The notes under the pieces were generated by a model. That model ran no database searches, was not told where the DNA came from, and was given only the letters and a program-made list of their open reading frames with translations. DNA of 64,000 nucleotides from Oenanthe sinensis (lineage: Eukaryota > Streptophyta > Magnoliopsida > Apiales > Apiaceae), in assembly GCA_028671895.1 (NCBI GenBank), contig CM053802.1, positions 19,723,631 to 19,787,630 of the forward strand, read 5' to 3'. The translations under genes were made by a program, and so were the position numbers. Positions within the stretch are counted from its first letter, which is position 1. Each line of letters begins with the position of its first letter. Below, piece after piece: positions 23,001-35,004 of the stretch.

Positions 23001-26000
23001 TTAATAGATTCATAGTTAACTTTACGGATTTCATTAGTTAGCAAGTAAATACTTGCTACCGGTGCTAGCGAGCCATTTATATTTGAGGGAAAATAGCCGG
23101 CCAGGTCACAACAAAGAAATAATACAAGAAGACTGAAAAGATACTAATATGTGCTTAATGTAATTTTTTTAATAAGAGTTATTAAAGTTGCATCAAAACT
23201 CAAAAAGTGCAACAAATTCACAGGCGATAGTGAAGCTGACCTTTGAAAATGTAGTTGCCAGGTCATCCACATCAGAGAGAGATTCTATACCTGATTCCTG
23301 GCCAAATTTGAAGGAAAAAAGAAGAAGTAACAAGGTAAGCGATCGGACAGCCTTAAGAGAGTTATTGAGAAGCACAGCAAATGAACACCCACATTTCAGG
23401 GAGGGAACTAGCATACATATGTTTTGCAAAGAAAAAAGGAGCATGTGAGAAAAATGATTGACTAGCTAACCAATTCATCTTTCAAAATATGAAAAATTAA
23501 TGCCTCCCAAAAAACCAAAATTTCTTATTCAAATGTCTTTTAAGCTACTATGATCAGCTCATCTCAACACTACATCAAAACGAAATACACCAAAATGCAA
23601 CCACTCTTGGACATATTTTGATACCCAGATTACAGTAAATAGTCGTGCTACTTGAAAATATGTAAACCCTTCCCTGCAAATAGGCAACGGTCATAACAAT
23701 ACCCGTTAACGGTTAAACTGTTGCAGGTTATAATTTTGTGACAAAGAATATCTTTAAAAGTCACAATTTTCTAGTAACCATCAAAGGATCTATCAGAAGT
23801 TAGAAATTAACATTGAAGGCCATAATACACGTTAAACCGTTGCATATTACAATTCTGTGACTCGGAAATCAGAATATCAAAAGTCACAACTTTCTAGTAA
23901 TCATCAGCGGATTCTGAAAAAATTAGAAATTGAAGGAACTTGTGGCAAAAAACAGGTTAGGTACTCTCTTTGGGGGGGGGGAGAGGGGGGGTCAAGGAAT
24001 TAATTGATACTTTGGCAGAGAAGTACAATATGTTTAGGAAAGGCACATGAGCCAATAATCTTCCATAGTTCCATGTAATTTTCATTCAATCCGAAAGGAG
24101 CTCAAAACAAATAACAAGCAACAATATGGAATGATATTCCCCTGTCATAAAAAAGGTAGAAGGCATGATTACGATATTTTTATCAGAAATGTGTACTATT
24201 TCCACCCCAAAGTTCACCTCCACTTAGTTATTTCTTTCAATATAATTCGCAAAGACAGTTCAAGCAATATTATTTCATATACTCCTTTCCCCAAATTTAG
24301 AACTGTCCATAAAAATCGAATTATATTGTTCCAGGTAAATCCTTTAGGCTAAACCAAAATTTTAAAGAAGCACATCAAAATAAAAAATTTAGACATTTCA
24401 CTTAATACATATGACCAGTATTGTTCTAAACTAAAATTGCATCTTCACAGAAAATGAAAAATGAAAAGCAAAACAAGAACAAGTTACACCCCTATTCTAC
24501 ACTATTATATATAAACATATTTCTCATAAACTCATGGTCATAAAATGAGACAAAAAAAAACCGTAAGTTTATTTGCAGCAGTGATTGTGCATATCATTTT
24601 ACGATGAACATTGAATAAATCAAGGTTTTTAATTTGATTTACAATCCTGAGTGTGAAACTGATCATTGATTAATTAATGATCCCTTCAAGTCCTCCAAAA
24701 TAAACATTTATTAATTCGAAAAAATCCTAAATTTCAACTAGTGAACTATAACAAGAGGCCTATGTTGCTAACTTAGAGATGGAAGCGAGAGAAAAAAAAT
24801 GCTTCACTAATAATTTCTACCCAAATATGATACTGAATCTAATCATAGCAAGCAAATTCAACCATGAATTACCTCTTCCCTATCAAACAGATGATATTCA
24901 TTATCGCCAAAACCAAGTACAGATGCATTGTTCGCCTCATCTTCCAGTCCTCCCAACACAGAGCCTTCCACTCCATCTTGCCCAAAAAAAGCATATTGTG
25001 ATGCATCATAAAGTGCAGCATCTGCATCTGAAATTAAACTCAGTTTTGCAGTGATACATATAAACACTAATTATCTTGACTATAAAAGCTGTCAGGTAAG
25101 AGAAAAATATCACAGATTCAATCCATCAAATGGGCAGGAATTAAATGTTCAAGTACAGTTAATTATATTAGTAAATAGATGAAGACTGTTCCTAGATGCA
25201 ATGAATCAGTCATTTAGATGTCCAACACATGGTTCGAACAAACAAAGCTTTTTGAAACAATTTTCATAATCAAGATTATAATCCAATTCAAGTTTCACCA
25301 AAGGTATCCCGCACTGACTTATAATTATAACTCTGTCATATACTGCTTACATGATTTAGCAATAATAATTAAAAAAAAATCAAACTTTTACAAGAAGCAT
25401 TAAAAGAAGGGGTTAGGTCCACCAATAAGGTTGTGTTCAATTCGATGGAATGGAATGGCCAGAGAATGAAATGAGATTTATACTCTTATTTAAAGGTGAT
25501 TGAAGATAAATGTTTATGATTTTTATTTCATCCTTCATTCCTTTTCTTACAATTTAAACTAGAAGCCTAACCCGCCAATTTCGGAAGGAATGCTTCATTC
25601 CCCTTCTTTTTCATTTTCTCTACAAATTTTGTCATAGAAAATTTTTACTCCCTCATTTTTTTCTTTCCCAATATATTTTGATCCTAATTTTTCATTACAT
25701 TCCTTCACCATTTCATTCTCTCCAAGTGGACCGGAGACAACCTAAGCACGGTAAGGACAACTGACCATGTACTCACATAAAAAACAAGCATTATGCCTTA
25801 CCGCGCTTAGTAATCGGACCAATAAAAGAAAACTAATTTTCAGGTTACACCTAAAAGGTGATAAATGTGCTAGCCAATCAGCAGTATATCCTACTGCAAA
25901 ACATAATCATCAATCACTGTCCTAAAACAACAACATTCATACTAATCATACAATCATATTATCTTATACACCCACGACTAGAAATTAACAGAACCGAATC

Positions 26001-26208
26001 AAACGATAAACACATACTACTTCAATCACATATATCCCACCAATTCAATAAAAAGAAGATACAAGCAAATAAAACCATCCCTCAAAAAACTAATAAGCAC
26101 AAAAATCAAATACACACATATAATAACTACACAAGCAAACAGTAAAAACAAACATTAAGTAAAACCTGGAGAGAAGTCATTTAATTTATTACAATCAGAT
26201 CTCTCCAT
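17059..26208 (-). CDS. PAT1-like mRNA-decapping activator
   Basis: PAT1 proteins link deadenylated mRNA to decapping in P-bodies, binding the LSM1-7 ring and decapping factors; plant homologues also act in immunity and development. Five exons: 26208-26166, 25027-24873, 23297-23241, 19930-19855 and 19172-17059, all GT-AG and in phase, encoding about 814 residues. The N-terminus (MERSDCNKLNDFSP, then an acidic FGDNEYHLFDREE segment) and INRVVTGPRHPGVIGDRG in exon 4 match plant PAT1. The large last exon has EWLDQHISDTE and KRWSSQP, a Gln/Pro/His/Ser-rich disordered middle, KYMTADEIESIL, and a helical C-terminal domain (GRKFITKYLQLLFPG). It ends VTPEFVRG. No lesions. Introns 1 and 3 (about 1.1 and 3.3 kb) are loaded with repeats. 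Confidence 0.93.
20141..20420 (+). repeat. 86-bp tandem duplication in PAT1 intron 3
   Basis: Two nearly identical units beginning TTCATGGGACAATATAAGG start at 20141 and 20227 (period 86 bp). They are followed to about 20420 by more diverged units sharing TTCAAGG and CTTGAAC motifs. It lies directly before the plastid-derived psbD fragment. Confidence 0.85.
20487..20780 (+). pseudogene. psbD: Plastid DNA insertion (NUPT): 3' end of psbD
   Basis: The translation matches the C-terminal end of photosystem II D2: NKGWLHFFMLFVPVTGLWMS, then after a frame shift near 20590 AYDFVSQKIHAAEDPEFETF and ending LPRGNAL. In plastids this gene is chloroplast-encoded, so here it is a nuclear insertion inside PAT1 intron 3. 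Substitutions and the length change near 20585-20600 show it is old and non-functional. I see no psbC sequence after it, so only the psbD end seems to be present. Confidence 0.93.
20781..23240. repeat. Remainder of PAT1 intron 3: unassigned repeats
   Basis: An open minus-strand frame at 21120-20788 (LGRVGYLILRYNIGRLV, then an acidic Glu/Val-rich stretch) may be a retroelement scrap; I cannot name it. A tRNA-B-box-like sequence lies at 21600-21612 (reverse complement of GGGTTCGAATCC), within a possible SINE fragment of about 21585-21740. A short direct repeat GTGGGGCTGATTCC occurs at about 22342-22370. Nothing else recognised. Confidence 0.35.
23692..23940. repeat. Diverged tandem duplication in PAT1 intron 2
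   Basis: Two units of about 120 bp (about 23692-23819 and 23820-23936) share GTTAAACNGTTGCA, TTNTGTGAC, AAAGTCACAA and TTTCTAGTAA in the same order. A short G-rich run follows at about 23973-23992. Confidence 0.7.
25429..25742. mobile_element. Tourist/PIF-Harbinger-like MITE, 314 bp, in PAT1 intron 1
   Basis: The left end is GGTTGTGTTCAATTCGATGG and the right end, reverse-complemented, begins GGTTGTCTCCGGTCC. The element is bordered by the 3-bp duplication TAA (25426-25428 and 25743-25745), as in the PIF/Harbinger superfamily. Its GGAATGGAATGG interior motif near the end is common in such plant MITEs. No coding capacity. Confidence 0.75.
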
Positions 26209-28414
26209 GTTTATTCAAACACAAAGTGAGTTCATTTGTGATCAGCTACACTTCAATCTTCTTCTGCAACAACAAAAAATCAAGAAAATTAGAGCGTTTC
26301 AGAGGGTATAAAAGTTGGGATTTACACAAAAAACGATATAAAATAATACCCAATTGATAAAATAGTAATAAAGATTGCCGCTATTGCTTTACGGTGGTGG
26401 CAATATGATAAAGCCAAGCACCGAGCACTGTGGCCGTGTGGCGGTGTGTGTAATGTGTATTGTAGCCTTGTAGGTATGTGTAATATTACTTGTGTAGTAA
26501 TATCATTTTTTTATGTATGTAATGATATTACACGAGTTGCTATACAATTTTTATACTATTCCAAAATAAGTGTTAAAGAGTTCATTTTATATATTTTTTA
26601 AAATATGTATACAAATTTAAAGAAATATTTATTTTAATATGAAAGGAGTAATATCTTTTAATCCAGAAAAAATAAATTCATTCATTTTTCAATTATTTTT
26701 CTTTTATTGTTTAAGTTTTTGAATAAAATATTTTAATATTTAAGTCATTTAATTTTTAAATATTTCTGATTGAAGTTTTTCCGGTCAAAAAATACTTATG
26801 AATATTAATTGTTTTTTACGTGATAGCTTATTTAACATGTCACATGTTTATTTGATATTTATTTGATGAATACTTAATAAAAGAAGGCATAAAGTTATCC
26901 CGTGACATATTATACCGGTTATTATGTATATATCATGTATATATTTATATATAAATTGTGTGTTAGAGTTTATATTTAAATTGGAAATTAAGTTTAAATA
27001 TATCAATTGATATGAAATTGAAGAGAAAATGACCGATATACCGACATTCTGCACATTGTGGCCCGATGTAATTATATTCAATACTAAATAAATATCGGTT
27101 CAATTTGATTTTTTTTTAAAATATTGTTAAAATTGAACTAACCGAAATATACATTATATATTTAAAAAATTAACTTATAATTATATCAATATTCTTTAAA
27201 AAGGATAAAATGTTACTAAAGTTAGCTATAGACCATTTTCTAAAATCATCTTATTAAAATTATGTATTTTTACTGTTTTAAATCTATTTTAATTAGTTAG
27301 GTAAAATAAAACACTTTCATTATATAGTTACATTTGTATTTAGACAATTTAATTATATATGCATAATTAAAATATTTTATGTCACTTAACTAATTATATA
27401 TGCATAACTAATCAATAAAAATTCGATTAGACTCGTGAGTCATACTAATAGAGTAATTTGAACATTGAGCTTGGTTTTGTAAATTATTCGAATAGTTTGA
27501 ATTCGACCAAAACTCAATTATTATTGAACCAAATTTAAATATTTTATAAGTGCTCGAATAGTTCACAAATAATTTGACTTGTTTATGCTTAATTATGGCC
27601 GGTTAAAAGTATGATTATGATATACTCTCTCCGTCCCATTTAATTCTTAACATTTCTGATAAAGTATTTGGCACGCATGCATTTTAAAGTGCATATAAAA
27701 TATAGTTACATAACGTATTTTTACAATTTTTTGTTTTTAAATGAAAATTGAATGTTTAAATTTATATTTAAAAAAAATTAAAAATAAATTATGAAACTAT
27801 ATTATATTAATTAATGAGTGCCGACTCTCTCAAAAATATATTAAGAATCAAATGGGACGGAAATGGTATAAGTGAAAAATGACCCGAGAAATACAATAGA
27901 AGTAGATTGTCGATGAGTGAAAAAGATAGTGAAGATTTGATGTTGACAATTAATTTTTTAGATTTCAAGTAGGAATGCCTCTATAATTGAAGGAAGTTTT
28001 ATATTTTTCGTGTGCATATGAGTTGGAGAGAAATGGGATTCAACCTCTAAAATGTTACAGTATTTTATTGGATAACTTTAGGTTCGGTTATTTTTCAATG
28101 CTCGTTCTGAATACGACCTTAATATTTATTTATAGAATTATAAAATAAGCTTCCTTGCAGTGTCATTTTACTATTTGAATGAAATATTAATATTCTTAAA
28201 AACCAAGCATATGTGGTTGTGTATGATCTCATATAGTCAATGTCTAAAGAAGCAAAACTGGACGTTGCTTCTTCCTCATAAGTCTTTTAAATATTTATGT
28301 TAATATTTGCTAGTCTTTTTGAGTCCCTTTGTTCTTGAAGTTAAGTTGCATTGATCTATAAACTATATAGTTATTGTTAACTTCTCCTCTTCTTGCTGAT
28401 TTTTATTACTAAAT
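26209..28414. other. Intergenic between PAT1 and the UGT cluster
   Basis: Divergent promoters of PAT1 (-) and the first UGT copy (+) lie here. The sequence is strongly AT-rich with no supported gene. A Stowaway-type MITE occupies 27625-27866. Confidence 0.55.
27625..27866. mobile_element. Stowaway-type (Tc1/mariner) MITE
   Basis: Inverted ends CTCTCTCCGTCCCATTTAAT and, on the right, ATCAAATGGGACGGAAATG share the Stowaway signature CTCCGTCCCA. TA-rich flanks fit a TA target. The interior is AT-rich and non-coding. The exact right edge is uncertain by a few bases. Confidence 0.8.
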
Positions 28415-29828
28415 ATGATGAGAGCAAAGTTGATCTTCATACCAGCTCCTGGAGTTGGTCATCTGGTATCTGCAGTTGAGGTTGCAAAGCTGCTGGTTCG
28501 TCGAGATGACCGAATCTCCATCAGCATCATGATATTAAAGTCGCCTTTACATGCTGGCGTTGCTGCCTTTACTGAGAACCTTCAGAAAGATGCTCCAGAC
28601 TGCATAGACTTTGTAGACATCCCTGCTCTAGATGAGTCTGTTACGACAGAGCTCATGTCTCTGCCTCAGAACTCTTTCCTTGATTCTTTCGTTTCGAATC
28701 AGATTACTCAGGTGAGAGATGTAGTTGCAACAATTTTGGAAAGGTCTGAGTGTACTAAGCTGGGTGGATTTGTGCTTGACATGTTCTGCACCCCAATGAT
28801 AGAAGTGGCTAATGACTTTAATGTGCCGGCCTATGTATTCTTCACTTCTGGTGCTTCTTTTCTTGGCTTCATATTTTATGCTCAAAATCTCAAAGATAAC
28901 AAAGACCTGGATATTTTCAAGTTCAAGGATTCTGATATTGAGCTCTCTGTACCAGCTTTCGCAAACCTTGTTCCTGCTAAGGTTTTGCCTGCGGTAATGC
29001 CAAGCGAGGGTGGATCTTCCAGGATGACAACTGTAGCCAGAAGGCTACGAAAGACGAAAGCTATTTTGATTAATACTGTATTGGAACTGGAAACTCATGC
29101 TATTAAATCCCTTGAAGATGATGAGACCAGCCCGCTTATCTACCATGTAGGCCCTATTGTAAATTTCGAAAAAGATGAGCCAACAACCCATAATAAAAAA
29201 TCTGATTTGGCCATTATGAGCTGGTTGGACAGCTAACCATGTTCATCTGTAGTATTTTTGTGCTTCGGAAGTATGGGAAGCTTTGAAAAAGATCAAGTAA
29301 AGGAGATAGCATGCGCATTGGAGCTCAGCGGACAGCGGTTCTTGTGGTCTCTACGATGCCCATCACAAGAAAAGGAAAAGATGGGACTGCCAAAAGATTA
29401 TGAGAGTTATTGGATGGGCGCCACAGGTGACAATTCTTTCTCACCAAGCAGTTGGGGGATTTGTGTCGCATTGTGGATGGAACTCTACGCTGGAGAGTAT
29501 ATGGTGTGGTGTGCCAATAGCCGCATGGCCAATCTATTCTGAACAGCAAACTAATGCATTCCAGTTGGTAAAGGATTTAGGACTGGCAGTGGAAATCAAG
29601 TTGGATTATTATAAAGACAATGTAACAAATGAAGCATCGGTATTTGTGACAGCAGAAGAGATAGAAAGGAGTATAAGATGTCTAATGGATGAAGAAAGTG
29701 AAATGAGAAAAAAGGTGAAGACGATGAAAAATATATGCAGAAAAGCCACTGTAGAGGGAGGTTCATCATACAATTCACTCAGAGACTTTATCAAGGATGT
29801 CCTAGATAACATCAAGCGAGGGGGATGA
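28415..29828 (+). pseudogene. UGT71-like glycosyltransferase pseudogene
   Basis: Family 1 UGTs transfer sugar from UDP-sugar to small acceptors in the cytosol. This single-exon copy starts MMRAKLIFIPAPGVGHL with the catalytic His in GVGHL and the partner Asp in LDMFCTP. A TAA at 29234-29236 replaces the CAA codon of the WLDSQPCSS motif kept in paralogs. A second lesion near 29402 deletes about 20 codons between KDYE and VIGWAPQ (the NYNEVLPEGFLERT region of paralogs) and shifts frame. The rest of the PSPG sugar-donor box (WAPQVTILSHQAVGGF to YSEQQ) and the C-terminus to the TGA at 29826-29828 remain readable. It is the only plus-strand copy in the cluster and diverges least from the 40-kb gene. 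Confidence 0.93.
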
Positions 29829-31340
29829 AATGAAAGAGTTAAGCCCGTTAGCTCTTGCTAGTCAGAATACGTTGGAAAAACTACTTTTTAGGCAAACAGA
29901 AAAAATCTTGCTAGTCAGAAAAAATTAGCCAAGCATCTCCAAAATAGCTTTAAAAGCTAATATTGTAATTAAGTGAATAAAAAAGAACTATGGTTCTTTC
30001 TTGTTAGCAGTTTACAGAAGGTTGAGATTGTCAGTCCCTGTTATTCATTATAATCTCTTCAATTCCCTTAGCAAAGAAAGCATTTGTCAATGAATGAAAG
30101 TATCCTACTTAATAGCAGTAACTGAACCCTTGGTGTATGCATTCGTTCAATTTAATGTGTTTTATGGAGTAGTTGATGGCCTGAATACTGAATTATGATT
30201 GCAGTGGACAGTGGTGCATGAAATCATTTAACAATGCTGCATCCTGCATACATGTTATCTACTGGTGATTTGCACTAGCTTTCAACCAAGCAAATGCAAC
30301 AAAACTCAGGCCAAAGATGCGAAAACCAGAAAAAAAAATACTGAATTAATAATAGGTGTCCTGACGGTATTAAATTAACTGAAATTATGATTACTAGGCA
30401 TATTTTAATTTTACTCTTAGGATAAAGTAATAAATTATGTTGAACTTATATTTATTTTTTCACAACCTTGGTACACCAAAAACCAAATTTATCAGTATTC
30501 TGATTGGAAAATGGAACTTCAGCATGTCTCATTCGAAAGTAGAATATGTAGAGGGTAAGATTTGCTCTGACTTTATTCTAATTTATTTACAATTCTTTTT
30601 AATAAATTTTTTATTAAAGAAAAAGTAATCACAATATGACCATTGAATTTATAATTGTTCGGATCAAAAACTATTATTAACCTTAGCTATGACTCCCAGC
30701 AACACCATGAAACTTTTGTAGGATATCACTAAATAGTCTGTGGACAGGTTATTATTTTGATTTGTTCATTAAACAACCTTTACAAGAGAAGAAATGGGAA
30801 AAACATCATCCCTATAAGGACATTTGCCGTAGTCATGGATTACGGTCTCCCTAGCCTTCATCTTTGTTAACAAAAGGTCAAATGATTCGACTCTCAGTGA
30901 AGACAATTGTCAAAGTGAGTATTCAAATTTGTGATAGCATGACTATACTACAAAAACAAACTTAATGTCTTGAGATGATGGTAAGTGGCTCTGGATCATA
31001 AGACCTTAGCAATTGAATAATCTAAGAATGATTCATATTTCAGACCATTGATCATTATAGATCAGACTACATGAGTTGATTATATCGAAAACATAAAGAG
31101 GGGGAGTACTAAGAGTAGATCTGAAGGCCAGATATTCACCCAAACAAGGATGGACTACCTATATGCAAGGACTAGCCTGCATGCATCCCTCCCCTCTTGC
31201 TAATAAGGGGTAAGAGGGCTCAAGAATCATCAGTGCATGCTAGAATATGGTTTGTTTCATATAACCCTGAGTTTAGCTTTATCGGAATTAGATTAGCTCT
31301 TTAATTCAGAGCTCTAGAATATTATAATTATTGATTCAAT
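29829..31340. other. Intergenic in UGT cluster
   Basis: No gene or defined element seen. AT-rich, with short open frames lacking any recognisable domain. Confidence 0.5.
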
Positions 31341-32150
31341 TGGAAGAACCTTCCTGAATTTTATTCCTGATAGCCTCACTAAATTTCCCAAGTGAAGTGT
31401 AGGATGAGCCACCGTCTACAGTGGCTTTTCTGCATCTGTTTTTTTATTTCTCATTTCACTTTCTCCATCCATCAGACATCTTATACCCCTCTCTATTTGT
31501 TCTGCTGCCACAAGTACTGATGGTTTGCTGCTCACAGAATTGTCTTTCCTGTAGTCCATTTTAATTTCTGCCGCAATTCCTAATTCCTTCACTAACTAGA
31601 ATGCATTGATTTGTTGTTCAGCATACATAGGATAAAATCCTCCGACAGATGGATGGGAAAGGATAGTCATCTGTGGCGCCCATCCAATAACTTTTCCTAT
31701 GTCTGATGTCCTCTTCAAGAACCTTCTGACATCACTTCATTGTAGTCCTCGTAAATGGTTGGCAGTTCCATTCTTTCCTTCTCTTGAGATGGGCGTCGTA
31801 GAGACCACAAGAAATGGTGTCTGCTGAGTTCCAATGCTTGTGCTATCTCTGTTGCTCTGTATCAAGGCTTCCTATACTGCCAAAGCACAGATACACTACA
31901 GACACACTACAGACAGAAGTGGTTGGCTGTCCAACCACTGAATAATTTCCTCTTCTGATTTCTTGCAATTAATCGCTGACCCACCCCCCACCCAACTCAT
32001 GAAATAAATTATAGGGCTGACGTGGTAATTAGAGGGCTGTTTTCATCATCACCAAAGGGACTTGATAGCATGGGCTTCCAATTTCCACGCTGTATTCACC
32101 AACATAGCTTTGGCCTCTCGTAACCTTCTAAATAAAGCAATGACCATGAC
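31341..32150 (-). pseudogene. UGT71-like pseudogene, C-terminal half only
   Basis: Reading on the minus strand from about 32150, the sequence matches UGT paralogs from the RRLREAKA-type segment (around residue 205) through the PSPG box region (about 31685-31600) to the C-terminal GGSSY region (about 31400). Several small indels and stops break the frame, for example around 31700-31740 and 31880-31920. The N-terminal half is missing: sequence upstream of 32150 is unrelated. Its best visible match is to the intact gene at 35005-36477, not to the neighbouring pseudogene. Confidence 0.85.
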
Positions 32151-32501
32151 ATATAGATTGTTGACTCTCTTCTTGTGGTTTTAGATTTGCATAACCTCAT
32201 TTTTAACTTATTAGAAGTGTGTGATATCTTGCCATCTTGGATAGTTATCGCAGTTAGGACGCCCTGATCACTCTATAATTTTTTCTAGAAAGCAGACTAA
32301 TAGGGAGATATGAACTTGTGATTCTTCTATCTTATGATAATGCTTAAGTATTAAAAAAAATAATGGAAGAGAAAATAACATGACCAGCAGAATTGAAAGT
32401 AAATCAAGTTACAACCAAACAAAACTGCAATTCAACAAAAATTTAAGCTAATATATTAACAATGACAAATTTGGAGGCCATTCTTAAGTACTGATTAAAT
32501 A
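32151..32501. other. Spacer between UGT pseudogenes
   Basis: No gene seen; AT-rich sequence. Confidence 0.5.
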
Positions 32502-33790
32502 TTAGTTGTTGTAAATGACATCCTCGATAAACTGTTCGAGTGAATTGTAAGATGAGCCTCCTTCTACAATAGCTTTTCTGCATATATCTTTCATTGTTTT
32601 AACTTTGTTTCTCATATCACATTCTTCATTCATCAGACATCTTAAACCACTCATTATTTCCTCTGCTATCAAGTTCTGGTGATTCATTTGGAGCAAAATA
32701 TTCCTTTCGATAATCCAACTTAATTTTAACCACTAATCCCAACTCCTTCACCAACTGGAATGCATTAGTTTGCTGTTCAGCGAAGATTGACCAAGTAGCT
32801 ATTGGCACACCACACCATATACTCTCTAATGTAGAGTTCCATCCACAATGCGACACAAATCCTCCAACTGCTGAATGGGAAAGGATAGTTACCTGTGGCG
32901 CCCACCCAATGACTTTTCCTATTCCTGCTGTCCGCTCCAGGAATCCTTCTGGCAACACCTCATTGTAGTCCTCGTAATTTTTTGGCAGTTCAATCTTTTC
33001 CTTCTCTTGTGATGGGCGTCGTAGAGACCATAAGAAACGCAGTCCACTGAGCTCCAATGCACATGCTATCTCCTTTACCTGCTCCATTTCAAAGCTTCCC
33101 ATACTCCCAAAGCACAAAAATACTACAGATGAACATGGTTGCCTGTCTAACCAACTCATAATGGCCTCATCGGAATTTTTGTTATGGGATGTTTGCTCAC
33201 CTTTCTTGAAATTAATTACGGGCCTACAGGGTAAATATGAGGCGTGTTTCCATCATCTTCAACAGACCTGATAGCAAAAGCATCGAGTTCTCCTACTGTA
33301 TTGACCAAAATAGCTTTGGTCTGTCGTAATCTCCTTGCTATAGCTGTCATCATGGCAGATCCACTCTCGTTCAGCATCACTGAAGGCAAAACCTTAGCAG
33401 GAACCAGGTTTGAGAAACACTGGACAAAGAGTTCAATATCTGCGTCCTTATACTCCGAAATTTCCAGGTTTTTGTCATCTTTAAGATTTTGAGCATAAAA
33501 CATAAGGCCAAGAAAAGCAGTACCAGAAGTGAAGAATACATAGGCCGCCGGCACATTAAAATCATTAGCCACTTATATCATTTGGGTGCAAAACATATCA
33601 AGAACAAATCCACCTAGCCTAGAAGACTCAGACCGATTCAAAATTTCTATAACTACATCTCTCACCTGAGTCCGCTGATTTAAGACAAAGGCATCAAGGA
33701 ACGACATCCGTGGCAAAGACATTAGCTTTGTCACAATGGTCTCATCCAGAGATGGAATGTCTACAAAGTTTACGCGGTCTGGAGCATGAA
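32502..33790 (-). pseudogene. UGT71-like pseudogene lacking its N-terminus
   Basis: The minus-strand sequence matches the family from about residue 60 (RVNFVDIPSL, near 33785) to the C-terminus. Lesions: a TAA where paralogs have GAA in MIEVANDF (near 33570), an added Ala codon in NVPAAYVFF, a 1-bp loss near 33215 after YPVGP that shifts frame, and another shift near 32690 after NESP. The PSPG box (WAPQVTILSHSAVGGF to FAEQQ) is intact in 33159-32626. The first roughly 60 codons are gone: homology stops near 33790, about 100 bp before a Stowaway MITE. Confidence 0.92.
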
Positions 33791-33892
33791 AATGTTAACA
33801 TGAAATTTCTCTTTACAATTTTGATTTCACAAATTTTTTAAAATAAAAATGAAAATAAATAGAGTTAAGATCTAATCGACCCATATTTTATA

Positions 33893-34140
33893 CTCCTTAT
33901 GTCTCATAATAATAGTTTCTTTTGAAAAAAAAAATATCTCATAATAGTTCTCTATTTCTACTTTCAATGTAAAAAAATTCAAATTTACCTTTTTTGCATT
34001 TTCAATATAAAATTTATTTTATTTGGTATAAAATAGCTAATCATAATAAATATGATACACACGAAAAATTATTGTACAACTAACATTTCTTAATATGCTT
34101 TATTTTTTCAAAAGGGACTATTAATATGGGACGGAAGGAG
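33893..34140. mobile_element. Stowaway MITE, 248 bp
   Basis: The right end TATGGGACGGAAGGAG and left end CTCCTTATGTCTCATA are inverted copies of the Stowaway consensus CTCCTTCCGTCCCATA, with TA on both flanks (33891-33892 and 34141-34142). AT-rich, non-coding interior. Confidence 0.88.
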
Positions 34141-35004
34141 TATATACATATAATAAGATTCGAGAATTTAATCATATCATTATTTAAATAACGAGATAAT
34201 AAAAAACATGTACTACAGCACCCATCTTCAAAAAAATTGAAATACTATAAAATTAAGACTTGTGAAAATAAAATAATTATATATCAACTCATTAATTATT
34301 AGTTACAAGTCATATAAATATGTTAAATAAATCTAACGGTGTATTAGTCCTAACATTTATATTTAAGTGTGTTAACAAAATACGAAGACATATTTATAAA
34401 ACAGCTATAAAAAAGGGTAGAGTGATAAATGACTATATTAATTTTGAGACATATGATAAAAATTGCCTAAATAAAATGTAACATCCGGCAGGGACGCAGG
34501 TACAAAGATAGGTCCACACATCGATCACAAAATAATTTTGGTGGGTTGCTAACTTACTTCTCTCCACGTGTCCCTCCTACCGTCCGTTATTAATAATTGT
34601 TTGATATGAGAGTTGGGTTGATACCATACGGTAGATATTTTGGTCCGTGTTAAAATTGAAAGTGAACAAATATCAAACAAAACTATTCAAGTTTGGTTGG
34701 ATGCATTAATAAAATTCGACATGACAGTTCAGTTATTGATTAAACTATATCAGAACATTGCATTACATACATCAAGAATAAGTTAACTGATAATGAGCAA
34801 GGAGGCTTTGCCTATCCATTACAAAGGAACTCTACATAAAAGAAGGGATTATAAAGAGTACACTTCAAGGCCTGAGATACACTGAAGTAAAAAGAACTAG
34901 CTAAACAATAAATAGCTTCTTCTAACCCTGAACCTGAGGTAATGGTTACTAGGAATTTGATTTGCTATTCAGTTTAGTGCTCTAGAAATATTTTTAATAT
35001 CGAT
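34141..35004. other. Intergenic, downstream of intact UGT
   Basis: No gene seen. The part nearest 35004 is likely UGT 3' untranslated sequence. Confidence 0.5.

Noticed and set aside
25858..26145. 95-codon plus-strand frame in PAT1 intron 1
   Set aside because: Low-complexity Asn/Lys/Thr-rich translation of AT-rich DNA, no domain.
28415..29236. A short 273-residue UGT as a real gene
   Set aside because: The stop falls where paralogs have Gln in WLDSQPCSS and the sequence continues as UGT beyond it, so it is a nonsense allele.
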